Notes: generated by a model from the sequence alone, not told the origin. 64,000 bases of DNA from Mycolicibacterium sp. S2-37 (GCF_017352375.1 NZ_JAFEVR010000007.1:372001-436000), one strand, 5' to 3'; positions 10,435-19,080 are shown, counted from the stretch's first letter. Made by a program: numbers and translations.

Positions 10435-11127
10435 GTGCGTCTCGAAGAACGTCAGGATCCGCCGCCAGGCATCCTCAGCCTCCGGGGCCGAATAATGCAG
10501 TCCGGCAATGTGTTCGACGAAGTGCAGCGGCGACGGTGTGCCCCACCGGTTCATGAAGCTGTGGCCGACGCCCGGATACTCCTTGATGTCGCGCGAGACT
10601 CCGCTCGGCGCCAGGGCCTCCTCGAGCTTCGCCGCGGCACCGGGCAACAGCAGGTCCCTGCCGCCGAAGCTGGCGACGATGGGGCACGACCGCGACGGCA
10701 CGCCGGTCGCCGGCGGGAACGGTCCGTAGTTCGGGGCGGTCGCGTCGAAGACGTCGCGATCGGCCAGCAGCAGGCAGAAGCCGCCGCCCATGCAGAATCC
10801 CGCCGATCCGACCTTTCCGGTCGTCCGTTCGTCGGCACGCAGCGCCTCGGCCGCGGAGATGATGTCGTCGACTGCTGAACCCGACCCGGTGGCCAGCGCC
10901 CGGAATGCGCTGACGATGCACACCGGCTTGGGTCCCCGCTGGAACAGCGCCGGCGCGAATGCGAGATAACCGCTGTCGGCGAACCGGTCCGTCAGACGAC
11001 GGATGTCGTCGTTCAGGCCGAACACCTCGTGCAGCACGACGACCGCGGGCCACGGACCGGGTCGGGAGGGAACGGAGAGGTAGCCGGGCAGATGGCCGGC
11101 AGGGGCGGGTAGTCCGGCGTCAGGCAC
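10426..11127 (-). CDS. Dienelactone hydrolase family protein
   Basis: 233 residues from a GTG at 11127. Cys nucleophile in GSAGFCMGGGF, Asp in ASFGGRDLLLPG, His in GVGHSFMNRW: the Cys-Asp-His triad of dienelactone hydrolases. N-terminal beta strands (VVVLHEVFGLNDDIRRLTDRF) fit the family. No signal peptide. These enzymes open lactones in chloroaromatic pathways or act as general esterases; no catechol-pathway genes are next to it, so the substrate is open. Confidence 0.9.
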   Translation of the reverse strand: MPDAGLPAPAGHLPGYLSVPSRPGPWPAVVVLHEVFGLNDDIRRLTDRFADSGYLAFAPALFQRGPKPVCIVSAFRALATGSGSAVDDIISAAEALRADERTTGKVGSAGFCMGGGFCLLLADRDVFDATAPNYGPFPPATGVPSRSCPIVASFGGRDLLLPGAAAKLEEALAPSGVSRDIKEYPGVGHSFMNRWGTPSPLHFVEHIAGLHYSAPEAEDAWRRILTFFETHLR

Positions 11128-11201
11128 CGAGGTCTCGTACCCGTTTCCGGGTGCGGGGGAACGCGGGGTTTAGAAGCCGGACCCTGGGTGCACGTAGGCA
11201 T

Positions 11202-12026
11202 ATGACCGACGACGGCGACGCCCGGCTCCCCGGCCCTCCGACGGAGGCCACCCTCGACCGGGTGCTGCGGCTCCTCGAACCGGCCCGCCGGCTCATCAAC
11301 CCCAAGGTCTGCGGCACCGAGAACCTGCCCGACCGCGGGGCGTTGCTGGTCGGCAACCACACGCTCATCGGCTTGCTCGACGCTCCGCTGCTGTGCGCCG
11401 AGCTGTGGGAGCGGGGCATCCGGGTCCGGGTGCTGGGCAATCACGCGCACTTCAAACTGCCGGGTTGGCGCGATCTGCTGCTGTCCGTCGGCGTCATCCC
11501 GGGCACCCCGGGGACGGCGGAGGCGCTGATGCGCCGCGGTGAGACGCTGCTGGTCTTCCCCGGCGGCGGCCGGGAGGTGGCCAAGCGCCGTGGCGAGAAG
11601 TACCAGCTGCTGTGGGAGAACCGGATGGGTTTCGCCCGGCTCGCCGTCCGGCACGGCTACCCCATCGTCCCGTTCGCGACGGTCGGCGCCGAGGATGCGC
11701 TCGACGTCGTCGTCGACACCGACAACCGCTTCCTCAAGCCGGCGCAGCGGCTGTTCGAGAAGATCTCGGGCAGCCCGGATCTGCTCCCGATCGTCCGCGG
11801 TGTCGGGCCCACGCCGATTCCCCGGCCGGAGCGCCAGTACTACTGGTTCGGCGAGCCCATCGACACCGGCGACGTGGACCCGACCGACGACCGTACGATC
11901 GGCGACATCCGGGATCAGACCAGGACGGCGATCGAGCGGGGCATCGATTTCCTGCTCGAAGAGCAGCGCACCGACCCCCACCGGTCGGTTCGCGAGCGAA
12001 TGTTCGGTCCCGAGCGGCGCCGGTGA
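11202..12026 (+). CDS. Lysophospholipid/glycerol acyltransferase-like protein
   Basis: 274 residues. The acyltransferase block I is GNHTLIGLLDAPLL (His and Asp six residues apart, as in the DAGAT-like LPLAT branch rather than the HX4D of PlsC). Block III is VFPGGGREV, and GYPIVPFATVGAED follows as the family's hydrophobic block. Acyl transfer from acyl-CoA to a hydroxylated lipid is inferred. Its stop codon overlaps the GTG of the next gene (GTGA), so the two are coupled. Confidence 0.85.
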   Translation: MTDDGDARLPGPPTEATLDRVLRLLEPARRLINPKVCGTENLPDRGALLVGNHTLIGLLDAPLLCAELWERGIRVRVLGNHAHFKLPGWRDLLLSVGVIPGTPGTAEALMRRGETLLVFPGGGREVAKRRGEKYQLLWENRMGFARLAVRHGYPIVPFATVGAEDALDVVVDTDNRFLKPAQRLFEKISGSPDLLPIVRGVGPTPIPRPERQYYWFGEPIDTGDVDPTDDRTIGDIRDQTRTAIERGIDFLLEEQRTDPHRSVRERMFGPERRR

Positions 12027-12442
12027 AGCGCACCGTATCCCCGGACACGCTGGGGGCCTGGGTGATCAAATGCCACCCGCGCCGGACACCCGTCGAGCCG
12101 ATGGTCGCGGCCGGCGAGGCGAGGTCGACCTGGTGCGTCGCCGACAACTACCGGTCGCGGCTCATGCGTCCGGGTCAGCGGGTGCTGTTCTGGGTCGCGG
12201 CGCATCCGCTGCGGGGGTTCTGGGGCGCGGGCCGCATCACCGGCGAGGTCGCAGCCGAGGGCGGAACATTCCATGTCGCCGTGCATATCCCGCTGTTCGA
12301 CGCACCGCTGACGGCCGCCGACCTCGTCGGCGTACCCGGGCTGGAGTCCATGGAGGTGTTCCGCTCACCTCAGCAGGCCAACCCGTCCTGGCTGAACCGC
12401 ACGGAACTGGCCCTGCTCGAGCCACTGCTGCCGCCGTCCTGA
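12023..12442 (+). CDS. EVE-domain-like small protein
   Basis: 139 residues from a GTG at 12023 that overlaps the acyltransferase stop. It begins with a segment (GAWVIKCHPRRTP) and contains GQRVLFWVAAHPLRGFWGAGRITGEV, the layout of EVE/PUA-like domains that can bind modified bases or RNA. It is short, without membrane segments. A link with lipid acylation is not obvious; coupling may be only transcriptional. The family call rests on pattern recognition and is moderate. Confidence 0.6.
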   Translation: MKRTVSPDTLGAWVIKCHPRRTPVEPMVAAGEARSTWCVADNYRSRLMRPGQRVLFWVAAHPLRGFWGAGRITGEVAAEGGTFHVAVHIPLFDAPLTAADLVGVPGLESMEVFRSPQQANPSWLNRTELALLEPLLPPS

Positions 12443-12452
12443 CGGCATCGCC

Positions 12453-12770
12453 TCAGGTGCAGTTCAGCGACACGGAGATTGACCTGCTGGTGACGATGGG
12501 CACCACATCCACGTCGACGCCGCCGTCCTTCGTCGTGCCGTCGTAGGTCCGGACGTACTCGGTGACGGTCTGCGGGTTCCGGACGCCGGTCACCACGCAT
12601 TCGGCCAGCGGAGCGCTGCCGACGCGGTCGATGTTGACGGTGTAGCCGGATGCCTGGAGCCCCGAGATCGTCTGCAGCGCCGACTCCTCGGCATGCCCGG
12701 CGGCCATCGGAGTTAGCACGGCCGCCGCGCCGACGAGTGCCAAAGTGCAGACGATGTGCGCTGGACGCAT
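12453..12770 (-). CDS. Small secreted protein, mycobacterial type, function unknown
   Basis: 105 residues, ATG with AAAGGGGG upstream. N-terminal signal peptide (IVCTLALVGAAAVLTPMAAGHA, cleavage near GHA-EE). The mature part is about 77 residues with two Cys (AECVV and the terminal NCT) that could form a disulfide, plus VTGVRNPQTVTEYVR. I recognise it only as a typical mycobacterial exported hypothetical protein. Confidence 0.75.
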   Translation of the reverse strand: MRPAHIVCTLALVGAAAVLTPMAAGHAEESALQTISGLQASGYTVNIDRVGSAPLAECVVTGVRNPQTVTEYVRTYDGTTKDGGVDVDVVPIVTSRSISVSLNCT

Positions 12771-12860
12771 TCGGCGCCCCCTTTACCTGATCGAACGTGC
12801 CGTGATCCCCATCCGGAATATCGCCGCCGACGGCCGTTTCGTTGCAGTGCGAGCCCGTCG

Positions 12861-13844
12861 TTACCAGCCCGCGTTGGTGGCCAGGTCGATCGCGTACTGG
12901 TTGACGAAGGTGCCCGCGCTGGGTGCCCCGCGGCAGGAGCCGTCGGACTCACCAGGGCGCTTGACCCACAGGAAGGCGTCGACCTGCGGATTGCCGGTGG
13001 CCGTGGTGGGCCGCGCGCCCAGGGCGCGACCGCTCGGGTTGCACCAGTACAGATCGTCGCCTTCGACCGGACCCGCGCCGTTACGCGAGGTGTCGATCAC
13101 GAAGGGCTTACCACCGGTCATCCCAGAGATGGCTGCGCCGTACCCCACCGATTCCTCGGTGGTGAAGAAGTTCGCGGTGTTGAGGCTGAACCCTCGCGCC
13201 TTGGCGACGCCGACCTGGTTGAGCCGGTTGGCCATGACGTCGGCGGGCACCCAGCGCGGGTGGCCGGCGTCGACATAGACCGCCGTACCCGGATTGCGGG
13301 TCAACGTATCGACCGCGTAGCCGATCAGGGCGAAGCGTTCCTGCTGCTGATCGGGCGAGAGGCAGTCGGCCATGGCGAGCGCGTCGGGTTCGAGGATGAC
13401 CGCGGCGGGGCCACCGCCGATGGCGCCGGCGACTCCGTCGATCCAGGCCCGGTAGGAATCGCCCGAGCCGAAGCCGCCCGCGGCGAAGCTGCCGCAGTCA
13501 CGGTTGGGGATGCCGTAGAGCGCCAGGATGGGCATGGTGCCTGCGGCCTGTGCAGCCGCGATGTACTTGGCGTCGACGGCCGGAGTGGACAGATGGTCCA
13601 TCCAATAGGCCGTCGGCGTGTTCACCACGGCATCGAGCTGGGGATTCCCCACCCCCCGCGCCGAGCGGATGCCCTTCGAGTCCGGGTTGACGTAGAAGGG
13701 CCGGCCGACGAGCGGGTTGGCGTCGCTGGCGAGCCGAACCTCGGGTGCCTGCGCCGGCTCAGCGACCAGGACCAGGCCTGCCACGGCAGCGACGGCGAAG
13801 AACGGGGAGACCCATCGCGCGACGGCGCCGGCTAGTGAAGACAT
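12861..13844 (-). CDS. Secreted glycoside hydrolase family 6 protein (cellulase-like)
   Basis: 327 residues from the ATG at 13844; a TTG at 13856 with GGAGG nine bases upstream is an alternative start. Signal peptide with core FFAVAAVAGLVLV, then cleavage near AQA. GH6 features: FYVNPDS start, PILALYGIPNRDCG, catalytic acid in VILEPDALAMADC, YVDAGHPRWVP, and FVIDTSRNGAGP, ending with FLWVKRPGESDGSC. Similar GH6 proteins occur in mycobacteria that do not grow on cellulose. Transcription starts toward the small secreted gene at 12453, 90 bases apart. Confidence 0.88.
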   Translation of the reverse strand: MSSLAGAVARWVSPFFAVAAVAGLVLVAEPAQAPEVRLASDANPLVGRPFYVNPDSKGIRSARGVGNPQLDAVVNTPTAYWMDHLSTPAVDAKYIAAAQAAGTMPILALYGIPNRDCGSFAAGGFGSGDSYRAWIDGVAGAIGGGPAAVILEPDALAMADCLSPDQQQERFALIGYAVDTLTRNPGTAVYVDAGHPRWVPADVMANRLNQVGVAKARGFSLNTANFFTTEESVGYGAAISGMTGGKPFVIDTSRNGAGPVEGDDLYWCNPSGRALGARPTTATGNPQVDAFLWVKRPGESDGSCRGAPSAGTFVNQYAIDLATNAGW

Positions 13845-13898
13845 CACCCCTGGCAACTTAGTGGGCCTCCGGAACCCGCACCAAACCGAGTCGGGTGG

Positions 13899-14798
13899 TC
13901 AGTGGCTCCCGCGGTAGGCGCCGGCAGCGATGTCCTCGAGCAGGGTGGGACCGGTCGGGGTCCAGTCGAGGAGCCGTCGCGTCTGAGCGCTGCTGGTCGG
14001 AGCGTCCGCGGCGAAGAATTCGCCGATCCAGCCGAAGTGCTCGGAAACCCGCTCCGCAGGGATACCTGCCACGGGCAGGCCGAATGCGCGTCCGATCGCC
14101 TCGGCGATGACACGGGTGGGTACCCCTTCCTCGGCGACGGCGTGTAGGCGGGTGCCGGCCGGCGCTTTCTCGAGGCCGAGGGTGACCATGCGGGCAGCGT
14201 CTCTCACGTGGACCGCAGGCCAGCGATTGGCCCCGTCTCCCGGATAGCCGGAGACACCCCTCGCGCACGCGATCTCGACCAGGTGGGCGATGAACCCGTG
14301 ATCGCCGGTGCCGTGGACGGTCGGCGCGAACCGCAGACTCACCGCGCGCACGCCGCGGTCGAAGAAGTCCAGTGTGAGGTTTTCGCTGCCACCGCGAAGC
14401 GAATCGGGGCCGTGGAAGGGTGCTGCGTCGGCTTCGGTGAGCGTTCGGTCGGCGACGAACCCCACCACACCCGAGGCCACCAGGAACGGCCGGTCGGTGC
14501 CGGCGAGCGCGTCCCCGATCGTCTGGACCGCCGCACGTTCGGCCCGGTTCATCGCCGCCTGGTTCGCCCAGTCGTGTTTGTTGGCGAGATGAATGGTGGC
14601 GTCGGCTTCCAGCGCGCCGGCGCGGAGGCCGGCCGGATCGTCCAGGTCGCCGCGTCGGACCCGAACGCCTCTGGCCCGCAGTGCCGCCGCGGACCCATCC
14701 GAGCGCGCCAGGCCGATCACCTGATGGCCGGTGGACAGCAGGTCGTCGACAACGGCGGAGCCGATCCAGCCGGACGCTCCGGTCACAAACACGATCAT
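13899..14798 (-). CDS. NAD-dependent epimerase/dehydratase (extended SDR)
   Basis: 299 residues; ATG preceded by GGGAGAAC. N-terminal TGASGWIGSAVVDDLL gives the extended-SDR GxxGxxG motif. The central region has LVASGVVGF; the YxxxK position is not obvious, replaced by GSENLTLDFF, so catalytic activity could be non-standard. The gene is divergent from the TetR at 14884 and its upstream region contains a perfect 29-bp palindrome, so it is probably the repressed target of that regulator. Confidence 0.87.
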   Translation of the reverse strand: MIVFVTGASGWIGSAVVDDLLSTGHQVIGLARSDGSAAALRARGVRVRRGDLDDPAGLRAGALEADATIHLANKHDWANQAAMNRAERAAVQTIGDALAGTDRPFLVASGVVGFVADRTLTEADAAPFHGPDSLRGGSENLTLDFFDRGVRAVSLRFAPTVHGTGDHGFIAHLVEIACARGVSGYPGDGANRWPAVHVRDAARMVTLGLEKAPAGTRLHAVAEEGVPTRVIAEAIGRAFGLPVAGIPAERVSEHFGWIGEFFAADAPTSSAQTRRLLDWTPTGPTLLEDIAAGAYRGSH

Positions 14799-14810
14799 GA
14801 CGTTCTCCCA

Positions 14811-14839
14811 TCGGTGATGTCAGTATCTGACATCACCGA
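14811..14839. promoter_or_regulatory. Perfect 29-bp palindrome, TetR operator 1
   Basis: Arms of 13 bases (TCGGTGATGTCAG and its complement CTGACATCACCGA) flank TAT. It sits 13 bases upstream of the epimerase start, in a position to block its transcription. The GATGTCAG core recurs in the second site downstream. Confidence 0.75.
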
Positions 14840-14849
14840 CTCTACGCCC

Positions 14850-14868
14850 GATGTCAGTTGCTGTCATC
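14850..14868. promoter_or_regulatory. Second TetR operator (one mismatch)
   Basis: GATGTCAG-TTG-CTGTCATC repeats the core of the 29-bp palindrome with the same 3-base spacer and a single mismatch. It ends two bases before the likely -10 box of the TetR gene, consistent with autorepression. An ATG at 14851 lies inside this operator and is therefore not the start of the regulator. Confidence 0.68.
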
Positions 14869-14870
14869 AC

Positions 14871-14883
14871 TAGACTCGCCGGC
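14871..14883 (+). promoter_or_regulatory. -10 box for a leaderless TetR transcript
   Basis: TAGACT at 14871-14876 is followed by seven bases and then the ATG at 14884, the spacing expected when transcription begins at the start codon. There is no ribosome binding site before this ATG. Confidence 0.5.
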
Positions 14884-15465
14884 ATGGCGCGCTGGGTCCC
14901 GGACACACCCGAGCGGCTGCAGCGGGCAGCGCTCGAACTCTTTGCCGAGCGCGGCTACGAACAGACCACCGCGACCGAGATCGCCCAGGCGGTCGGCCTG
15001 ACCGAACGCACCTTCTTCCGTCATTTCAGCGATAAACGCGAAGTGCTGTTCCACGGCCAGCAGTCATTGACCGACGCCTTCGTCTCCGGTGTGCGCCACG
15101 CCGCGCCGGATCTGCAGGCAGTCGAACTGGCCGCCAGCGCAATACGATCCGCGGCCTTCCTCTTCCCCGACGAGAAGCGGAGCCAATCGCGCGCGCGGCA
15201 GCGCGTCATCGACGGCAACCCTGCCCTCCAGGAACGCGAAGCGCTCAAGCTCATCCGCCTCGGCGCTGCGCTCGCCGACGCGCTGCGCGCACGCGGCGTC
15301 GACGACCTCGCCGCGGAGGTCGCCGCACAGACCGGCGTGATGGTGTTCGGTATCGCCTTCGCCCGGTGGATCCGGGACGGCGAACAACGCTCCTTCGGTC
15401 AGATCGTCGATGAGGTGTCACGCCAGATCGGCGACGTGGTGCGTCCGCTTCACACGGGCACCTGA
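14884..15465 (+). CDS. TetR-family regulator, divergent from the epimerase
   Basis: 193 residues starting MARWVPDTPERLQRAALELF. Helix-turn-helix around 25-48 (QTTATEIAQAVGLTERTFFRHFSDKREVLF). The C-terminal part (VFGIAFARWIRDGEQRSFGQ) matches the MftR-like group of TetR ligand domains. The 3' end overlaps the LysR gene on the other strand by 16 bases. Two matching operators lie in front of it. Confidence 0.92.
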   Translation: MARWVPDTPERLQRAALELFAERGYEQTTATEIAQAVGLTERTFFRHFSDKREVLFHGQQSLTDAFVSGVRHAAPDLQAVELAASAIRSAAFLFPDEKRSQSRARQRVIDGNPALQEREALKLIRLGAALADALRARGVDDLAAEVAAQTGVMVFGIAFARWIRDGEQRSFGQIVDEVSRQIGDVVRPLHTGT

Positions 15466-16382
15466 GCGCGACCGGTCAGAAGGCTCCGGGCCGCTCGCAC
15501 GAAGTCGGCGGTCAACGGGTTTCGATCGCCCGCCCGGGTCGCGACCACCACCTCGCTGGCCGGGAAGTCCTCGACGGGCACGGTCACCAGATCGGCCCGC
15601 AGCGAACTGCGCCGGTCTCCGACCGGCAACACCGCGACCGCTTGACCGCCGGCGATCAGTTCCAACCGGTCCTCGAAGCTCTCCTCTATCGGGCCTGCTG
15701 AGATCGGGCCTGGGTCGATGGATTGCTGGGGGTCGGTCAGGTAGACCGAGCGCGCCCCGCCGTGAGGACAGATGAAGTTCTCGCCCGCGAAGTCGTCGAC
15801 CGACACCGATTGCCGTCCGGCCAGCGGGTGGCCGACGGGCATCACCAGCATCCGGGGCTCGTCGTAGAGCATCGTGGTCACCACCCCGTCCGCGGGGGCG
15901 AACCGCGGGTCCCGAGCCACGAGGACATCCACCCGGCCCTCGGCGAAGGCCTGCTGTTCGCTGCATTTCAGATGGTGGGTGCTGATGTCGGCGTCCGGGT
16001 GCAGGCGGCGCAGTTCACGGACGGCGGGCGTGATGACGAGGTCCTCCACGTAACCGATGGCCACCTTGCCCGCCGGGGCGTGAGCGCGTGCGGTGAGCGC
16101 CGCCCGCCGGGCGGCTAGTAGCAGGGCCTGCGCTTCGGGCAGGAACGCCTTGCCTGCGTCGGTCAGCTGGGCGCCCTGCGGGGTGCGGTCGAACAGCCGC
16201 ACACCCAGACGATGCTCGAGGCGCTGGATCTGCCGACTCAGCGACGGCTGCGCGAGGTGGAGTTCGGCCGCGGCCCTGCTGAAGTTCGCGTGCTCGGCGA
16301 CAGTCGTGAAGTACCGCACCAGCCGCAGTTCGAGGTCGATCCCGAGATCGTTCACCACCCGGTCAACCCGAACCGCTGTCAT
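15450..16382 (-). CDS. LysR-family regulator
   Basis: 310 residues from the ATG at 16382, with AAAGGGA about 7 bases upstream; an in-frame ATG at 16388 would lie too close to it. HTH at about 20-60 (LRLVRYFTTVAEHANFSRAA, then HLAQPSLSRQIQRLEHRLG). The substrate-binding domain follows from about 95 (GKVAIGYVEDLVITPAV, LVARDPRF). It faces the tandem SDRs across 76 bases that contain a 20-bp near-palindrome, so those SDRs are its likely target. Confidence 0.92.
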   Translation of the reverse strand: MTAVRVDRVVNDLGIDLELRLVRYFTTVAEHANFSRAAAELHLAQPSLSRQIQRLEHRLGVRLFDRTPQGAQLTDAGKAFLPEAQALLLAARRAALTARAHAPAGKVAIGYVEDLVITPAVRELRRLHPDADISTHHLKCSEQQAFAEGRVDVLVARDPRFAPADGVVTTMLYDEPRMLVMPVGHPLAGRQSVSVDDFAGENFICPHGGARSVYLTDPQQSIDPGPISAGPIEESFEDRLELIAGGQAVAVLPVGDRRSSLRADLVTVPVEDFPASEVVVATRAGDRNPLTADFVRAARSLLTGRAQVPV

Positions 16383-16394
16383 CCCCATTCCCTT

Positions 16395-16414
16395 TCGGCA
16401 TACCGGTGTGCCGA
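16395..16414. promoter_or_regulatory. LysR-type near-palindrome
   Basis: TCGGCATACCGGTGTGCCGA has nine of ten symmetrical pairs and contains a T-N11-A arrangement. It begins 13 bases upstream of the LysR start and about 45 bases before the first SDR start, the usual place for a LysR recognition site. Confidence 0.6.
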
Positions 16415-16458
16415 CCAGGTCTTGGACAGCCGACCCCACCCGTCGAAGACTCGGATAC

Positions 16459-17199
16459 ATGGGCAGATACGACGGGAAAAACGTGGTGATCACCGGCGGC
16501 AGCAGTGGGTTGGGGTTGGCGACCGCCCAGTTCCTGGTGGACAACGGCGCCCGCGTCATGGTGACGGGGCGCCATCGGGAAACGCTCGAGGACGCGGCAC
16601 GCCAACTGGGTGGGGATGCGATCCCCGTGGTGAGCGACGCGAAGTCGTTGCCGGACATCGAATCACTGGCCGACCGGGTCAGCACGGAATTCGCCACGGT
16701 GCACGCGCTGGTGGTCAATGCCGGCATCGGCAGTTTCGACCCGTTCGAGGCGGTGACCGAGCAGACCTTCGACGAGGTCTTCGCCATCAACACCAAAGGC
16801 CCGTTCTTCACGGTGCAGAAGCTGGTGCCGCTGCTGGCTGAGGGCAGCGGTGTCGTGCTGACCACGTCGATCGCGAATCAGACGGGCTGGGATGCGCTCA
16901 GCGTCTACTCGGCCAGCAAGGCGGCCCTGCGGTCGATGGCCCGCACCCTGAGCCGGGAACTGCTGCCGAAGGGGATTCGAGTCAACGCGATCAGTCCCGG
17001 CTCGATCGACACCGGCAAGTTGGAGAAGGAGGCGCCCGAGAAAGCCGCGCAACTCAAGGCGGAGTTCACCGCGAGCAGTCCGATGCAGCGGTGGGGACAT
17101 CCGACCGAATTCGACCCTGCCGTCGCGTTTCTCGCGTTCGACGCGACGTTCGCCGCAGGCATCGAACTGGTCGTCGACGGCGGCCAGTCACAACTGTGA
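16459..17199 (+). CDS. SDR-family oxidoreductase, first of a tandem pair
   Basis: 246 residues starting MGRYDGKNVVITGG. Nucleotide motif TGGSSGLG, NAG in VVNAGIGSF, catalytic YSASK, then SPGSIDTG. TGRHRE after beta-2 suggests NADP preference. The start is fixed by the family beginning and by the paralogue downstream (MPEYDGKRVV). It is divergent from the LysR and probably activated or repressed by it. Substrate unknown. Confidence 0.9.
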   Translation: MGRYDGKNVVITGGSSGLGLATAQFLVDNGARVMVTGRHRETLEDAARQLGGDAIPVVSDAKSLPDIESLADRVSTEFATVHALVVNAGIGSFDPFEAVTEQTFDEVFAINTKGPFFTVQKLVPLLAEGSGVVLTTSIANQTGWDALSVYSASKAALRSMARTLSRELLPKGIRVNAISPGSIDTGKLEKEAPEKAAQLKAEFTASSPMQRWGHPTEFDPAVAFLAFDATFAAGIELVVDGGQSQL

Positions 17200-17210
17200 A
17201 GAAATCGGAC

Positions 17211-17948
17211 ATGCCCGAATACGACGGTAAGCGCGTCGTCATCACCGGCGGCACGAGCGGGATCGGGCTGGCCACCGCGCAGGCTCTGGTCTCCGGCGGG
17301 GCCCGCGTGCTGGTCACCGGCCGCACTCCGGCCTCTTTGGAGAATGCCCGGGCCGCACTGGGTTCGGCAGCAACCGTTGTACGCAGCGACGCCGTGGCCG
17401 ACATCGACGCGCTCGTCGAGCGGGTGGCCACCGAACTCGGCGGTGTCGACCTCCTGGTCCTCAACGCGGGCGGCACGCTCGCCACGACGGTGGAGCAAAC
17501 CAGCGAAACCCAGTTCCGGCAGCTGTTCGAACTCAACGTCCAAGCGCCCTACTTCACGCTGCAACGCTTCCTCCCGCTGATGCCCGCGGGCAGCGCGGTG
17601 GTGCTCACGACGTCGGTCAGCAACACCAAAGGCATCGCGACCACGAGCGTCTACTCCGCGACCAAGGCCGCGTTGCGCTCGATGGCGCGCACCTTCGCCC
17701 GCGAATTGATCGACCGGGGTATCCGCGTCAACGCGGTGTCCCCCGGGCCGATCGACACCGGAATCCTCGAACGCTCCATGCCGCGCGACGAAGCGCGGCG
17801 GTTCCTCGAGGAGATCAAGGCCGGCAACCCGATGCGGCGGTTCGGCACGCCCCAGGAGGTCGCGAAGGCGATCCTGTTCCTCGGATTCGACGCGACGTAC
17901 ACCACCGGTACCGAGCTTCTCGTCGACGGTGGCGCGTCGGATCTGTGA
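17211..17948 (+). CDS. SDR-family oxidoreductase, second of a tandem pair
   Basis: 245 residues from the ATG at 17211, aligned with the paralogue's start; a GTG at 17196 would overlap the upstream stop (GTGA) and add VKKSD. Motifs TGGTSGIG, LNAGGTLA, YSATK and SPGPIDTG. It is clearly homologous to the gene before it (same PYFTLQ/PFFTVQ and TTSV/TTSI stretches) but well diverged. Its stop is one base from the convergent GH5-like gene. Confidence 0.9.
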   Translation: MPEYDGKRVVITGGTSGIGLATAQALVSGGARVLVTGRTPASLENARAALGSAATVVRSDAVADIDALVERVATELGGVDLLVLNAGGTLATTVEQTSETQFRQLFELNVQAPYFTLQRFLPLMPAGSAVVLTTSVSNTKGIATTSVYSATKAALRSMARTFARELIDRGIRVNAVSPGPIDTGILERSMPRDEARRFLEEIKAGNPMRRFGTPQEVAKAILFLGFDATYTTGTELLVDGGASDL

Positions 17949-17949
17949 G

Positions 17950-19080
17950 TCAGCTCGCGCCGGTCAGCTTCCGGATGACGCGGATCTCCTCGTCGTCGTA
18001 GGCCCGGCCGTCAGGGTGCAGCAGATCGCTGAACCACGGATCCGGCGGCGAGGTGTAGGGCTCCTTCCACGAGTCCCACGGCAGATAGGTCTGCGTGCGC
18101 CCGGCTACAAAACCCCAGTTGTACGCACCGACGTTGCGCCGCTTGGCTACGGGCAGGATGCCTTCCACGGTGCTGCCCAGTTCGCGTGCCAGGTATTCGG
18201 TGCAGATGATCGGCCGTCCCAGCGGCTCGAGTTCGTCGATTCTGGACTCGAACTCGGCCGGGTCGCCGTAGCTGTGGAAGGTGATGATGTCGGAGTGCTC
18301 GAGCTGTGTGTTGCACACCTTGCTGCGGCTCCCCGGGTTCTTCCAGTGTCCCTGCCAGACGCCACTGGTCAGCGGCTGCACCGGATTGGCCGCCCGCGTC
18401 CACTGAAAGACGTGCGGGAGGAACGCCGCGACCAGTTTCTGCTTGTCCTCGTGTTCGGACTTCCGGTAGTCCTTCGACGGGTTGTCCGGCTCGTTCCACA
18501 CATCCCAGCCCAGCACACGGGGGTCGCTGCGGAACATGCCGACCACGCCGGTGACGTAGCTCTGCAGGACACGCAGGTACGCCGGATCTCCGAGGCGCGC
18601 CGCGCCCGGACCCTGAACCCAACCCGAGTTGTGCACACCGGGTATCGGCGCGCGCTGGCGGCCGGCGCGGGGCGCCGGATCCCAGCACGAGTCGAACAGC
18701 ACGAACAGTGGTTTGATGCGGTGGCTCGCCGCGATACCGACGAACTGAGAGAGCCTGCTGGCGAACCCGGCCTGATCGGTGGCCCACAGCTGATCGTGCA
18801 GGAACACCCGCACGGTGTTGAATCCGATCTTGCGGGCCAGCTGGAGCTCGCCGTCGATGCGGCGCGGATCGTAGGTGCCGGCCTGGAACATCTCGATCTG
18901 GTTCACGGCCGTCGACGGGACGTAGTTGGCGCCCACCAGCCAGCCTTGCGCCTGGTACCAGGCGTTGGCGCGGTCGGCCGACCATCGACCCGTCTCTGCC
19001 GCAGCGGCGACCGGGACCTTCGTCAGTGCAGCGGCCGCCGCCAGGCACAGCGGAAGCTTGAGCGCGGTTCGCCGGTGCAC
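17950..19080 (-). CDS. Tat-exported GH5-like glycoside hydrolase (cellulase/mannanase fold)
   Basis: 376 residues from a GTG. The N-terminus MHRRTALKLPL is a twin-arginine signal, with cleavage near AAAAE. Catalytic acid/base in GWDVWNEPDNPS (Glu of WNEP), nucleophile in RPIICTEYLAR, and aromatic residues such as FHSYGDP. This is the GH5-like TIM-barrel arrangement. A polysaccharide substrate (mannan or glucan) is inferred. Fold and catalytic residues are clear; subfamily is not. Confidence 0.86.
   Translation of the reverse strand: MHRRTALKLPLCLAAAAALTKVPVAAAAETGRWSADRANAWYQAQGWLVGANYVPSTAVNQIEMFQAGTYDPRRIDGELQLARKIGFNTVRVFLHDQLWATDQAGFASRLSQFVGIAASHRIKPLFVLFDSCWDPAPRAGRQRAPIPGVHNSGWVQGPGAARLGDPAYLRVLQSYVTGVVGMFRSDPRVLGWDVWNEPDNPSKDYRKSEHEDKQKLVAAFLPHVFQWTRAANPVQPLTSGVWQGHWKNPGSRSKVCNTQLEHSDIITFHSYGDPAEFESRIDELEPLGRPIICTEYLARELGSTVEGILPVAKRRNVGAYNWGFVAGRTQTYLPWDSWKEPYTSPPDPWFSDLLHPDGRAYDDEEIRVIRKLTGAS

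Noticed and set aside
14851..14883. ATG at 14851 as start of the TetR gene
   Set aside because: It lies inside the second operator, has no ribosome binding site, and the -10 box at 14871 is downstream of it.
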